Source of the DNA: Aselliscus stoliczkanus
Lineage: Eukaryota; Chordata; Mammalia; Chiroptera; Hipposideridae
Direction: 5' to 3'
DNA: 64,000 bases
NCBI GenBank assembly: GCA_033961575.1
Contig: CM066730.1
Location: 116,525,523 to 116,589,522, forward strand
Shown piece after piece: positions 44,915 to 57,559 of the stretch. How positions within the stretch are numbered: the stretch's first letter is position 1; every line of letters begins with the position of its first letter. The position numbers were made by a program, and so were the translations under genes. The notes below the pieces were generated by a model that was given only the letters and a program-made list of their open reading frames with translations, did not search any database and had not been told where the DNA came from.

Positions 44915-45830
44915 TCATTCATTCATTCATTCATTCGTTAGTCAATAAGTATTTGTGAATTGCCTATATGTACCAGGTACTACTATAGATGGCTGAGCAA
45001 ACAATGGTTAATGAACAAACATGATCCTGCCCTCATGGAGCTCACAGTCTAGTGGGAAAGACAGCTATGGGCTCAATAGACAAATCCCAAAGTATAGACT
45101 AAAAAATGTGAAAAGTGTTATGAAGAAAAAAAATATTACAAGAAATAATAATGAGGGGATTCATAATTTTGACTGAATGCTCAGCAAAGCCTTCTGTGAA
45201 GATGAGTCATTTAGGCCTGAGTAGCAGTTTGACCTGGGAAGATTTTGGTGTGGTGGAGCATTCCAGACGGAGCAATGCACACCAAAGTTCTGAGGAGTGT
45301 TTAGTGTCTATAAATTTGAAGAGGGCAATGGGATGCAGCCTGGTAATCCCAGTGTGAGATCTGTGAAACAAGTGGGGACCAGGAGTGCTGAGACCACGCA
45401 GCACCATGTAGGAAAGGAGTTTAGATTATATTCTAAGTGTAATGTGTCTTAATGAGTACTTTAGACAGAGAAGATGATCTGATTGACATTTCCAAAAGGT
45501 TCTCTGGCTGCCATGGGGAGAATGGATTAATAGCAGGTAAAACCAAAGAAGGAATACCATAGGAGGCTGTTGTGGTAGTTCTGGTGTGAGGGCATGGTGG
45601 CTTGGATGAAGGTGCAATGGAGAGAGTGGGTAATCAAGAAATATTTGTGAGCTGGAATTGAGAGGGCCTGGAGATGGCTTGAATAGGGGGGAGGAGTGAG
45701 AGAGATGAAGTGCTGAAAATGAGAGCCAGGTTTTGGCTCAAGCAACTGGCTCGTGGAGTTTCCATTTATGGCAACTGAGAAGGCAGGAGGAGCAGGTTTG
45801 GACTTGAAGATCAAGACTTCCCCTTAGTCT
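44915..45830 (-). repeat. L2 relic (minus), near-complete 3' region
   Basis: It begins with (CATT)n, the complement of the L2 TGAA-type 3' end, then 'caataagtatttgtgaattgcctatatgtaccagg', 'ctgccctcatggagctcacagtctagtggg', 'gagcattccagacgg' and 'tctctggctgcc', all in the order of L2 read backwards. The many predicted frames here are meaningless. Confidence 0.82.
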
Positions 45831-46099
45831 CTGCCCCAGGCGCTGTGCCATGCCAGTGCTACCATGCCATTGCTTGGGTTTCCGCTTCCCCAGGCCTGTC
45901 TGCAGAGCTGGATGCTCTCACCCCTTGCTGCCCATGCTCACCCGCCCCAGGGATGGCCATAAAAATATGTGCCTCGCTAGAGCAAACCGCAATGTTTGTC
46001 TACTTAATACTGAATCCATGAACTAGTTTTGAATCTCATCGTATTAATGCCATGTGAAGGCTAGATTTCTCTTTTTTCTCAGAGCACCAATGGGACACT

Positions 46100-46690
46100 A
46101 AACATAAAAAAGAGTGATTAAATCTTGCAAAAAAACTCATAAAGGAGAGTTTCAAAGAGATATTTGTTCACCCATGTTCATAGCAGCTTTATTTGCAATA
46201 GCCAAAACTTGGAAGCAACCCAAGTGTCCATCGATGGATGACGAGATAAACAAAATGTGGCATACCCATACAATGGAATATATTATTCATCCTTCAAAGG
46301 GAAGGAAATTCTATTATAATATATACTACAACATAGATGAACCTTGAGGATATTATGCTAAGGGAAATAAGCCAGTCACAAAAAGACAAACAGTGTTTGA
46401 TTCCACTTACATGAGGTAACTACTCACTTATATGAGTCACATTCATAGACCAGAAAGTAGGATGGTGGTTGCCAGGGGCTGATGAGGGAGAGGAACGGGA
46501 AGCTACTTTTTAATGGGTATAGAGTTTCAGTTTTGCAAGATGAAAAGAGTTCTGGGGATTGATTGCACAAAAATGTGAATTTATTGCTACCGAACAGTAC
46601 ACTTAAAAATGGTAAAAATGGTTAAAAATGGTTAAATTTCATGTTTATATATATTTTACCACAATTTTAAAATTACTTGCAAAAAGCTTA
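46100..46690 (+). mobile_element. L1 3'-end fragment (plus)
   Basis: ORF2 C-terminal remnant on the + strand (FIAALFAIAKTWKQPKCPSM at about 46166-46230), followed by 3' UTR words 'ggatggtggttgccaggggctg' and an A-rich end. It is older than the minus L1s. Confidence 0.85.
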
Positions 46691-46860
46691 TAAAGTAAAA
46701 ATAAATTAAAAATTTAAATGGAGCTCTTCTTGTTTAAAAACATTTTTTCCCTCCAACCAAAGTCCCTTGAAGCAAGCACAGAAGACAGACTTTTAATTCT
46801 TGAAGTGATCCATAAGATTCCTGGTAAAGCAGGAGACCCCCAGAAACAAGTAGCTTTCTT

Positions 46861-46993
46861 CTTGCTGCTGTTTTTTTTTTTTTTTTTTGAGTGCAGTGTC
46901 ACTGGCCCTCATATGTGGGACCCGAATCAGGGCTGCTGGCTTCTAAGCCAGGGCTTAACCACTGCCCCACTCAGCCAGCCCTTGCTGCTGTTT
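46861..46993 (-). mobile_element. Short tRNA-head SINE with 13-bp duplications
   Basis: The body is 46874-46980 between perfect CTTGCTGCTGTTT copies. Confidence 0.94.
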
Positions 46994-47159
46994 CTGTTTC
47001 TCAGAACCTGGTTTTACCCTCAGGGTTAGCAAAGTTTTCCTGACACCACACCACTCTGCTGATCAGGGCTGTCCAGAAACCTGGAATTCCTCTGTAAAAT
47101 ATAATGATTACCAGTGATAGCAATATTAGCAACCATTAAGACTCGTACTTTAAAATACT

Positions 47160-47275
47160 GTTAGAGGGTGATCACTTCATAAGGTATACAAATGTCCAAA
47201 CACTATGTTGTACACCTGAAATTAATATAATATTGTATGTTAACTGTAATTGAAAATTAAATTAAAAAAACAAAA
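47160..47275 (+). mobile_element. L1 3'-UTR end (plus)
   Basis: Typical L1 3' terminal words 'gtgatcacttcataaggtataca' and 'ctatgttgtacacctgaaattaatataatattgtatg', then an A-rich tail. Confidence 0.8.
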
Positions 47276-48289
47276 TAAAATAACAGGTTATATGTTCTCA
47301 GCCCATAATAACTTTTCTTTTGTCCTTTGAAAGAACTTTGTGCCATTCAGCAATGAATGGAGGTGTTCTTAAGTTAGTAAATGAAGTGCCAGAGCCCCCA
47401 GACCAGATTATTATTATAAGAAAATGACGATACAGAGAAAAATAGTTTCCAGTCATTATCTAATGAAGGATTCAGTATAGTGACCTGGCTAAGAGAACAG
47501 ACTGCATGAGTTCAAATCCTGACAATGCAATTTATAGCAGCTACCCCACAGAGCTGCTGTGAAGATAAATGAATTAATCCATGGAAAGTGCTTAGAAGAG
47601 TGCCTGCCATGTGACACGTGCCAATTTGTGAGTCAAGTATATGAAATGATTATGTCAACTTGTCATCCAGCCTGCATTTCTCGGCTTGTCACTTAGCTCA
47701 TCTGGAAATTTTGTTTGAGTTGACATTTTTTTAATCATACACATCTCAGTCAGGGTATTCTGTCTTTCAGAAGTTTTGTCCTTGCCTTGTTGTACATTTG
47801 AAATAAGAACATGGGGTTTTCAGCAGATCAGGAGGGATTGGGATACCTCAATTTTACTCAGGAAACCTCTGTGGTGTTTATGAAAGACAGGCTGAGAGCT
47901 CCCAAGGAAAACAGCACCAATTCACACAGTGTAATGAGGGCAGGCAGAATGTGTACTCACTGACTTTCTCGGAACTTCAACCATCATCCAACGGCAACAA
48001 CAGTGTCATTTGGCTTTCCATATTACAAACTACTTGACTGATAATTTTAAAGTATTTAAAGTATAAAAGTATTATGATGATTTTAAAGTATGCTTTACGT
48101 AGATGGTTAAAGCTATTTCCCATTTTTTTTGAATGAACTAACTGCCAAGGAATTAAAAGCAACTTCTCTTCTTTCTGACCACCCCCATCCCATTGGTCAC
48201 AAAGTCCTGGCATGTTGATCCCTAAGTCTCTCTCATATTTCCTCTGCTGTATCCCTGTTACCATGCTTATACATCAGTCCTCCCCATCT

Positions 48290-48960
48290 CTTATCTAAGC
48301 TATTGCAACTGGTCATCATACTTCCATTATAAGTCTCACCAATAAATTAATCTAGCCCCTGTTCTCCTGCCAGAGTGATTTTCTGATTGCATTGGTGGCT
48401 CTAGGATAAAGTGTTAGTAGGGCACTCAAGGATCTTTGCCATTTGGACCTAAATGCCCTTCCTGGCACCTCTCCAGTGGCTGTTGCCCTCTATATTGCCA
48501 TGGTTTAGCTAGGAGATGACCCTGTTTTCCTAATTGTCCCCTGGTCTTTTGGGCTTCCATAATTTTGTATTTGTCACTCCTACCTGAAATGTCTCTCTCC
48601 ATCTTCTCCATCTGGAAAATTGCTATCTACCCTTCAGGACCCAGCACAACAGTATCTCTCTTCAGTGATACCTTGGGCCTTTTTTAAACAGCCCAAGAGA
48701 GAGAATCATCATTTGTTTTTGTATTTGTCACTCCTACCTGAAATGTCTCTCTCCATCTTCTCCATCTGGAAAATTGCTATCTACCCTTCAGGACCCAGCA
48801 CAACAGTATCTCTCTTCAGTGAGGCCTTTTTTAAACAGCCCAAGAGAGAGAATCATCATTTGTTTATGTGGACTTTTCCAGGCAATCATGGGGCTCCTCT
48901 GGGGGAGGATACTATCTTGTTCATCTTTATATTCCCAGTGCCTGGTACATAGTAAGTTCT
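48290..48960 (+). repeat. L2 relic (plus) carrying an internal tandem duplication
   Basis: Sense L2 3' region ('ctgccagagtgattttctg', 'actcctacctgaaatgtctctctcc', ending 'agtgcctggtacatagtaagttctgaataatgattttatgaataaatga'). Units 48567-48720 and 48721-48866 are near-identical direct repeats; the second lacks 7 bp. Confidence 0.88.
48567..48866 (+). repeat. 154-bp tandem duplication
   Basis: Unit 1 is 48567-48720 and unit 2 is 48721-48866, both starting 'gtatttgtcactcctacctg'. Unit 2 lacks 'taccttg' in the middle and is otherwise almost unchanged, so the duplication is much younger than the L2 that contains it. Confidence 0.95.
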
Positions 48961-50583
48961 GAATAATGATTTTATGAATAAATGAGAGTAAGAAAGAATG
49001 AACAAATAAACATCAGGGAGGTTCAAACATAAAGCTCTTGGTTTATAAGTTTATTGTGACTGTCTATTCTATAAATGGGATAAAATTTATTTAAAATAAA
49101 TAACTAAATCCATTTATCATGGGCTGCCTTAAAAGCAGTTTAGGAAACTGCAAGAGGAAGTAAGGTGCCCAGAAAAATCTCTGAGACCAGGAGAAACCAG
49201 TGTTTACCTGTGTGTAACCAAGTCATGGCATCAAGCTTTTGTTCCAGGGGTGTTGTGGAGACTGCTGCCATGTTACATAGTGCCTGGCATGCAGTACACA
49301 CACAATTAATAATATTAATGAATTATTGAGCAAATAGAAACATGCATAAGCATAAAAGTAGTTGAATATAATTCATTATACCCATATGTAATTTTGAATT
49401 CAACTTTAAATCATGAAATTGGGAATAAATGTAAAATGGAAAATATAATAGGTCTCAGTTCTGCATGCACTTGACACTCCCTTGGGTCACATCTAATCCT
49501 CTCTCAATGCACTACTCTTATCAATTACACACATTTGGGCTTCTGGTCAGGTCACTATGTACGAAAAGTAAGAATGCTTTGTTTCCAGATTAAAATGGCT
49601 ACTTGGAAGCAATGCTGAGAAAGCAAGTCTTTCCAGGTCTAGGGCACTCTAGTCTATGGAACTGGACTCAGTAGATAGAAGCGAATGGAGTGAAGTTTGA
49701 GGTGGAGACCTGAGCCCCAGAAGCTGTTCCTTGAGAGTTGTGGGTTTGACCTCCAATCCCATCAGTTTACTCATGTGTCCACTTGCCCCATCCCTCCACA
49801 GGATTGACCAGATCCCCATGTACAAACCAAGCCTGGCTGCCCTACCTCACTACTCCGCCATGTTCTAGCAGTCCCAGGAGCTGCCTCTTCCTGTGCTTAT
49901 GATCATTTCCTGCTTCAAAATCTGGTTCAAATATATTTTTATGCTATGATAAAATCCAAAGTTTTAAAGTAAGTAGTTGTAATTGTAGCTAACCCCAAGG
50001 CTCTCAGCTTTGACAGGGAGCCTTGCTTGTTGATGAGCCTAAATCTTGACTTTGATTCCTGTTCACACCTGGGTGTGACCCTCATCGTTCTGCTCAGCTG
50101 CCCAAAGTCTGGCCCTGAGAACAGGGGAGAACATGGACACCAACTATCTGAGCCCCAAAGGAGGGTCCTATAATCACTTCTCCCATACTGTCCTGAGGTC
50201 TTCAAGATCATTGTAAATTTGGGTTCTAATTTCACGTTGACTCAAATTTTCTACATAGATAAGCTACCAGTTTGTTGAATTATTAAAACAGCATTTTAAT
50301 AATCTTTAAATTGTGCTCCTCAAGTTTTGGCGTGAAAACAAACCACCTGGAGAATCTAACTGAAATCATGTTCAGATTCAGCAGGCCTGGGGATAGGATC
50401 CACGATTCTGCATTTCTAACAACTCCCAGCGGACAACTGTGCTGCTTGTCTGAGGCCCTCACTTTGAGTAACAAGTGTAGAGTCAGAACCTCAGGTGCCC
50501 TCGCTTCCATTAGCAAGGCCGGGGTTACTCACCACTTCATAAAAAAGGAACAACTTATTAATGGAATAGTCATCAAAACTTAC

Positions 50584-50647
50584 TCATCAATCGGCCAGTT
50601 TCAGGGTCTCTTTCCAGTTTCCAATCTGTGTATATCACTTCACCTTC
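50584..50647 (-). CDS. DNAI3: DNAI3 coding exon (64 bp)
   Basis: A small exon reading EGEVIYTDWKLERDPETGRL then M, followed by a final A that begins the Thr codon completed at 44705. The acceptor is atatttttag (plus 50648-50649) and the donor is ATGA|gtaagt. It is phase 0 in and phase 1 out. It is too short to stand out as a frame, and I searched for it because VGTE (52794) and KKPVNLC (44705) needed a linking exon. EGEVIYTDWK matches the known family sequence and is a WD blade end (T-D-W). Confidence 0.94.
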
Positions 50648-51324
50648 CTAAAAATATTACAGGTTCCTAATGAGTACAATGTCCGCTTAAGAGACAAAAC
50701 CCCTCATATTCATGTGACATGTTCAAAGCAGCAGGTCAATTTAACCAAATGGTAATTTGGTACAATGGTGGGGAAAGGCTGAAAATGATTATTTGATTTT
50801 ATCTTAAACAATAAAATGAGTTTGTTGAGTTTTTATCTACACAGTGATGTGGAGAGCACAGGCCATCATGGAGATAATCTATGTACACAAGGTCCAACTG
50901 CTGGGTTTCTAAAGTTCTTGTTAACAGGAAATTGTCCTGATGAAGTGAAAGCTCCAGGAGGAGACGGATCTTGTCCGACTTACTCAGTCAGTACTTAATA
51001 AAAATTTGTGGAATAAGAGAGAAAGAGGGAATCTGAATTCATAACATGGTACTCTTTACCTTTTAAAGTTGAGAACAGGAAACATAAAGTTCCATCCAAG
51101 TAACATAAGAAGTAATATGTATTCTAGTTCCACTTATGGCCATTTCAAGGAGAGGGGGAGGCAGAGGGACCTGGTGTAAGGGAGAGGCAAAAACACCCAC
51201 ACAAACAGGAAAGACAGAACGAATGAATGACAGAGATGGGAGAGATTTAGAGAAAAAATTTAGTTCCATGCTGCCATTTTAGAGATGCAAAAACTGAGAC
51301 ACAGAAAGGTTAAATGGTGATGAT

Positions 51325-51425
51325 GGCTGCTCAATGATATGAATGTATCTAATACCATTGAACTATACACTTAAAAATGGTTAAGATGGTAAATTTTGTG
51401 ATATATTTTTCCAGAATTAAAAAGA
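51325..51425 (+). mobile_element. L1 3'-end scrap (plus)
   Basis: Words 'accattgaactatacacttaaaaatggttaagatggtaaatttt' followed by an A-rich end, which are typical of an old L1 3' UTR. Confidence 0.75.
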
Positions 51426-51444
51426 ATCTAAAAACTTTGGTGTG

Positions 51445-51588
51445 AAGCCCAAGTTATTAATAATTTTTTTTTTTTTTTTTTTGAGGGCAGTGTCACTGGC
51501 CCTCATATGTGGGACCGAACCAGGGCCGCTGGCTTCCCAGGCCAGCGCTTAACCACCGCGCCACTCGGCCGGCCCAAGCCCAAGTTAT
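51445..51588 (-). mobile_element. Short tRNA-head SINE with 13-bp duplications
   Basis: The body is 51458-51575 between perfect AAGCCCAAGTTAT copies (51445-51457, 51576-51588). The head matches GGCCGGCCGAGTGGCGCGG without visible damage. Confidence 0.96.
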
Positions 51589-51699
51589 AAAACATATATC
51601 TCTTAGGTAGTGCCTCATTGCTTTTTAAAAGAAATTCAAATTACCTAACACAGCAGGAAATGCCCTTTGGTTGCACTCCATCCTAGCATTCTAGGCATA

Positions 51700-52000
51700 G
51701 CTTTCCTTCTTGCACCAAACTGTTCCATTATCTCCAGACAAACCCTAGACTTTCATAACTCCAAAATATTGTTCAGGCTATTACTTCTGCTAGAATATAT
51801 GCTCTCACCCTGATCTTTCAGGTGCCTCCTCAACCTCCAGTGTCCAGCCAACTCACAGGTCGCCTTGCCCAACCTCTTTGTCCTGTGTCTGTGGCCTCTG
51901 GACCGGTGTTAGTGTGGATCACACTGTCAGTGTATTTGCTCCTTAACTAAGCAGTGAGTGCCCTGGGGATAGGGACTGTGCTATTGATTCATCTCTGATC
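51700..52000 (+). repeat. L2 relic (plus)
   Basis: L2 3' words 'gctagaatatatgctctcaccctgatctttcaggtgcctcctcaacctcc' and 'gtgccctggggatagggactgtgctattgattcatctctgatcc' are present, diverged. Confidence 0.65.
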
Positions 52001-52199
52001 CAGGGCTTAGTGCTGTGCCTGGCAGGCAGTGCATTCACGAGAGCTGCTGGAATTGACTAATCCTGTTGTACAAGCTGAGTTTGATGAGACTAAGCTATGG
52101 CATTTTCCCACTGTTCTATGGCCTAGGGGAAAAACCCTTCATTTCACGAAAGGAGGCTCATGAATGAACAGACATCTGTGCCTCTGTCTGACTGTAAGA

Positions 52200-52380
52200 T
52201 AGAGCCTCATTTCTTCATCTGTAAAATGGGAATAATAATATCACCTTTATAGGATTATTAAGATTAAATGAGATGTAATTTGGAAAATACCTGGCATAGA
52301 CCCTACTATATAGAAAATATCCAATAAATAGGAGCTTGCTTTAGTTATTGTAGTAGATACTAAATAATGGCAGCCATTAT
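52200..52380 (+). repeat. MIR-like relic
   Basis: MIR 3' half words 'agagcctcatttcttcatctgtaaaatgggaataataatatcacc' and 'aggattattaagattaaatgag'. Confidence 0.8.
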
Positions 52381-52793
52381 TTTATTATATCCAGCTATTT
52401 ATCTTTTGAATTGAGTGAGTTCTTTACTCTTTCATAGTAGATGGTGCTGGCCTAACAAAACAATATATTTTTTAAGTAAATCTCTAATGCTCAGCATGGT
52501 TTCTTTCATATAACATAGGTGTCTGATAAATATTTCCAGGCTTATCAATTCATTATTAGTAAAAAGGGTCATGCTTAATTTTAGATTTTTCCACATTTGT
52601 TCAGGAACATTTAAAATATGAATGTATAAGGGCATGGGGTTAAAAATGTTAAGTGCAAATAAGCATATTAAAATATGAACATGATATAGACATTATAAGC
52701 TTTCATAAAGAAAACATGTACAATAGGAGTTATAACCATATATTTCAATGTAATTAAAAATATTAATTGTAAAGGCAGATAATTCCAACTCAC

Positions 52794-52924
52794 CTCAGTT
52801 CCCACAAAGAACTTCGTACAGAAGTCATCTATTGGCCTGAGAATGTTGGTCAGCCCACTTTCCAGGTTCTGGTATGGGTTCATTTCTTCTGCCTCTACAA
52901 TTTTGTTCTGAGCTAACAATTTGT
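52794..52924 (-). CDS. DNAI3: DNAI3 coding exon
   Basis: It reads (D)KLLAQNKIVEAEEMNPYQNL then ESGLTNILRPIDDFCTKFFV and GTE. The first two bases (AC) complete Asp with the G ending the 60099 exon. The acceptor is ctcctctgccag and the donor is GAG|gtgagt. It ends in phase 0. KAEEMNPYxNLESG...PIDDFCTKFFVGTE is the family sequence leading into a WD blade. At 131 bp it has an intact frame. Confidence 0.96.
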
Positions 52925-55269
52925 CTGGCAGAGGAGTATGGATAGAAGAAGCACATATTTACAATGAAAGATTTTTAAAAATATAGTTAGCCTATATGTC
53001 TATATTTTCTGTCCCTTGCCATACCTGTCTCATTCCTTCCCCAGTGTGGCATAAGTCCAAGCATTTTTAGACTTCTAATTTAGCAGTAAAATGCTTTTTT
53101 TTTTTTTTCCCTCCAAACCAAGGCTTATGCAGGACTCCCTGCATGTAAAACTGCTAGAAGCTGCACTGCATTTTGAAGTGTTTCCTGAGTGGGAAGGAGA
53201 AGACTCTTTTGCCTACTTTGCAGGAACTCTAAAAGGTTTCATGGCACACAACTTGAAAACCACTTCTATATATTTACATCATTTCAGAATTATTTACAGT
53301 CAAAATTGAACACAATATATATCCCCTGGATTCTTTTACCCTTGATAGTCTCAATAAGACTTTCTATTGAGAAATGCATGCCACTTTTATTCAGTTAGCA
53401 TCATGTGGAAAATTTTCAGACAGTTCAAGATTAGCCTATTATGTGTCAAAAATTCTTTAACTTCTAAAGAAATAAATCCATCTAAAATGTATTACTTGCT
53501 TGTTATAGACACAGCATATGGAGCATCGTTTGTGTTCTGATTAGCTTAGATTTATTATTTATGGATATCAATCATTGTACTATACCATAGTTATAACTAT
53601 ACATGCAAACAGCAAGAGTATAGTTAATCTGGGGGCTGAATTCAAACATTACCTGGAATTCTTTCTTTTTAAAAGTATCTGATATAATTTTTTTTTAAAA
53701 AAGTTGTTTATAATCTACAGTTAATAAATGTTATTTATTGGTGCTTTGGAAAAGAGAGAAAAGCATAAGGAAAATTACAAAAATCATCCATTACCATATC
53801 TCCCAGAGATAAACATTATGAAAATATTGGTATATTTTCCTCTAGTTACTTTTCTATGAGTATATATAAACAGATTTTATTTTTTAATTGGATATTTTAT
53901 TGCTATGGCCTGCTTTTCTATTCTCATAAAGATGCATCTTGGACATTTTCCAAGGTCACTTATTAGTTTTTAAAAGGTGTGATATGAAATTTCTGGGAAG
54001 GATGGTAGAGAAATATGTGCTCACAAAACCCTTCTCACCACATGTCAATACATTCTCTGGGTTATATCACCCACAGGAAGACAAACAAATGAACATAAAA
54101 ACCAACCAACAAACATATCAATGAAAACTAAAATAAGAGAAGAAAACTTTAGTTATATTAATGTATATTGCATTTCAAAACTTTTTAGCATAATTCTGGA
54201 CAAAAGTAAAAAATAATTTTCATGGATTTAGTAGGTACAGTCAACCAATGCTGCCATTGTTTGGGATCTATGTGTTTTGAGGGGCCCCTTTACCATTAGG
54301 TAAGACATTAAAAACAAGTATCAAAGTTAAGCCAAACGTGGAACCACATTTAAATAGATCTTTAAATAGCTGTATTGCAAAGTGTCAGTCAACATTTCAG
54401 AAATAACTAGGCACATTTAATCACATTGTTCTTGTTAAAAGATACTCATAATACATTTAGCAAGAGCAAAAAGATATTTGTATCTATTTAATACTATGTA
54501 AAATTAAACTCAATAAAATATTTATTTCAAATTCTTCACTCTCACTTCAATATCTGTTATTCTCTTTTCAAATAATGTATATAAATATATTAGTAGAATA
54601 GAGCATGTATATAATTTGTAAATAAATAAGTGTTCACTGGGAGAATATGCTCAAAATGGTTTTCTGAGGGGGTGGGTGCCAGATAGAAAAATTTGGAGCC
54701 CTCTGATGCAGAGTTCACTGCTGGTGATGAAAAGGAAGAGGGATGTGTGAGATGCATTGTGAATTAAGACTTAGTTATCCTAAGTGAGAGACTGGACATG
54801 AGGGGCCTGAGGAGAGGGTCAAGGGTGACTCAAATTCTGTCCTAGAGAGATTGACTTTGAGGGAAAAGGTTAGGTTCAAACCCATGAGAAGGAGAGAGAG
54901 GAAGTGGAGAATTTTTGGAAGAGATAAAAAAAAAAAAAAGTAGACCATATTACCAAAGGGAGAGTGTAATGAGAAAAGCACACAGCTGAACTTAGAATTT
55001 GAGGTACGTTCAATGATTAGAAGACAGCAAGGCAAAATGGAGCCAGGGAAGAGGACAGAGGAGAGAAACTGAAGAAGTATCAGAAAGATCACAAAACCCA
55101 AGAAAAGGGGCTTAGTCCACAGTGTTTAATGTGACTGAGTCAAAGAGGGGGAGGCCAGAGAAAAATGTCATCAACTGCATTTACTCAGACTTAACTGGAA
55201 TAACTTGGACATTTATTAAATTCAACATTATCCTCATCAGTCATGGATTTTCCATCACTGGGGATAGTA

Positions 55270-55450
55270 ATAATAATAGCAGCTAACATTTATTGAAGGC
55301 TCACCTACCTCATGCCAGGCACCAAACTGTGTACTCCTCATGAACCATTTCATTCAATCCTCACAATACCTGAAGGTGGTTAAACATTAATCCTCCTTCA
55401 GGAATGAGTCAACTGAGGCTCAGAGCGATTAAGTAACGTGCCCAAGGTCT
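55270..55450 (+). repeat. MIR relic
   Basis: MIR words 'aatagcagctaacatttattgaaggctcacctacctcatgccaggcacc', 'tcattcaatcctcacaatacctgaagg', 'tgaggctcagagcgattaagtaa'. Confidence 0.85.
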
Positions 55451-55603
55451 CTCTCACACGTGGTGGTGAACATTTATTGTGAGTTGATGTGCTGTGCTTA
55501 GAGCTTTAAGTGTATCAACTGTTTTGATCCTCCAAGTACTCTAGGAGGTAGTTACCTTTATCATCCCTCCTCCGCCTCACATCTTCCCCTTTATCTCTCT
55601 CTC

Positions 55604-55708
55604 TTTTTTTTTTTTTTTGAGGGCAGTGTCACTGGCCCTCATATGTGGGACCCGAACTGGGGCCGCTGGCTTCCCAAGCTAGCGCTTAACCACCACACCA
55701 CTCGGCCC
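55604..55708 (-). mobile_element. Short tRNA-head SINE
   Basis: A T-run, then 'gagggcagtgtcactggccctcatatgtggg' through 'ccactcggccc' on the + strand. It is inserted in a CT-rich tract, so the target duplication cannot be fixed. Confidence 0.9.
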
Positions 55709-57559
55709 CTCTTTTCTCTTTTTAAACAGGTTTAAAAAAAAATAAAAATAAGGCACAGAGAGGTAAAGTAATTTGACCTGGTCAAATGAATTGTGGCTTT
55801 GGGATTTAAACCCAAATCATTGACTCCAGAATCCATAGCCTTAACCATTAAGCTCTATTGCTTAGAAGAATATAACGCAGGCCCTGAAGGCAATTCCAAA
55901 AGAGGAATTCCAAAACTTTTTACAGAAAAGTCTTCCTCATGGAATACATATAGAAGTTAAAGTCACTACTACTTAGAAGGGCACTGACTGTTAAGACCTA
56001 AAATGGCAGGCAACGGGTGAGCGGCTTGTGGCCACTAGATGGCAACAGGGTATCAGACACTGATGCTGAGACTGAGCCCGGCCCTGGGAATGTGATTGCC
56101 TGGAAGAGCTGTATTCACAGTCAAACAAGTATAGTGGTAAATAAGCAAAATGTGATGAAGCAGTATCTGAATGTATTCTAGTCAACAGGTCCAAGTCTGG
56201 CCTGAGTCGGTGGGTAGCTGGCAGTTTGTCGGAAGGAGAAGCAAAATACCATAGTTAGATCTCAAATAGGTCCTAAAAGCTGGTCTACACAGGAGGCAGG
56301 ACATGGCCATAGAACTGGCTTTAGAGATAAGATGCAGGTGTTAGCAAGATTCATGGGCTTACCAGGTGAAATTTTATTCTCTCCAGGACTTGTGGAACTG
56401 TCTGCAACGTGGAACGCTGGCCACACATAAGGGGGACAAACTGCGAATCTAAAAACATGTGTCCATTCCCTTTTATGAACTGATTTAGCCAAATATACCT
56501 TTCTCTAAGAAACATCCAAAAAAAGACTTGGTCTGGAAAGAGAACATTCATTTGATGAGGAATATTCCATTTGATGACATTTAGGGCATGCTTCTAGGTT
56601 TTTCTTTTAAATAGGCCCTTCCTTAAGTGGATGTAGATATGTATTTATTACGTATTTTAGTGTCTATCCCACCAGAATGTAAACACCGTGAAAGGAGGGG
56701 CTTGTCTTTTTCACAGCTACGTCCTCAGAGCCTGGCACTGTGTGGGAGTTTAATAAATGTTTTCAACAAACAAAGATATAATTATGGAGATAGTAATGTA
56801 AAAATTATTCTTTAAAAAAGTTAAAGGATCACAATATTTTTGTATAATGCTCCTGGCCACATTTAGCTTCACGCTATTTCCTCGTGTTAGCAGTGCCTAT
56901 GCTAAAGTGAATTAGAACGTTCTTTAAGGGACAAAAACAGGCCTTTATCTCCTGAAATGCTACCATACTTAGGCAGGTTTCAGAAAGATATGGCCCAGGA
57001 GTCTAATATTTGTAAAGAAATGAAGGGTCAACAGAAATTACACTCACTTGAAAGATATTAAAGTTAGATTCATTTGTTTTTAAAAAAGATATAGTCGTAT
57101 CTCATAATAAATTTTTTAAAACACACTTAGAGAGACTTTTGCTTGTGGCCCAGGTGGAGCAATTAGTACTGGACTTAAGCTCTCTCACCTAAAACGACCA
57201 TAAAATGTGCAAAATATATGAAATTGTAGTTTTTTAAATAAATGGACATCAGACCACCAAGGACATTAATCTTTGAGAGATGGGAGAAAAAAAGATAGTT
57301 TTAAACCTAATCATATCAGTAATCCCATTAAATGTTCTAAATGTGCCAATTAAAAGACAGAGATTAAAACACGAACAGGAAGACCCACAAAAAAATGCAT
57401 GTCAAATATAAGACACAAATAGGTAAAAAGTCAAAGGATTAAAAAAAGACACCATGCTAACACTAACCAAAAGAAAACCAACTGCTATAGTAATATTAGA
57501 CAAACTGGATTTAAGAGTAAAGGATATTACCGATTTATCCAGAGGATATAACAATCCTA

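Larger units (their letters stand above)
44706..50583 (-). other. DNAI3: DNAI3 intron (5.9 kb)
   Basis: Repeat-rich: L2 minus (44915-45830), L1 plus fragments (46100-46690 and 47160-47275), a short SINE (46874-46980) and L2 plus with a 154-bp tandem duplication (48290-48960). Splice-like words near 47970 and 49206 were tested as exons and rejected. 49000-50550 is unassigned. Confidence 0.75.
50648..52793 (-). other. DNAI3: DNAI3 intron
   Basis: It contains an L1 3' scrap (51325-51425, plus), a short SINE (51458-51575), an L2 relic (51700-52000, plus) and a MIR-like piece (52200-52380). Confidence 0.75.

Noticed and set aside
47955..48000. Candidate DNAI3 exon ending at a GTGAGT-like donor (minus)
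   Set aside because: Its frame has a TGA just before the donor and does not match the family. The 50584-50647 exon fills the gap with correct phase on both sides.
48567..48866. CRISPR-like or satellite array
   Set aside because: Only two units, in a mammalian L2. It is a simple tandem duplication.
49206..49265. Candidate DNAI3 exon (minus, ...MTWLHTG with a GTAAAC donor)
   Set aside because: The phase would fit, but the 50584 exon joins both neighbours perfectly and matches the family, leaving no place for it.
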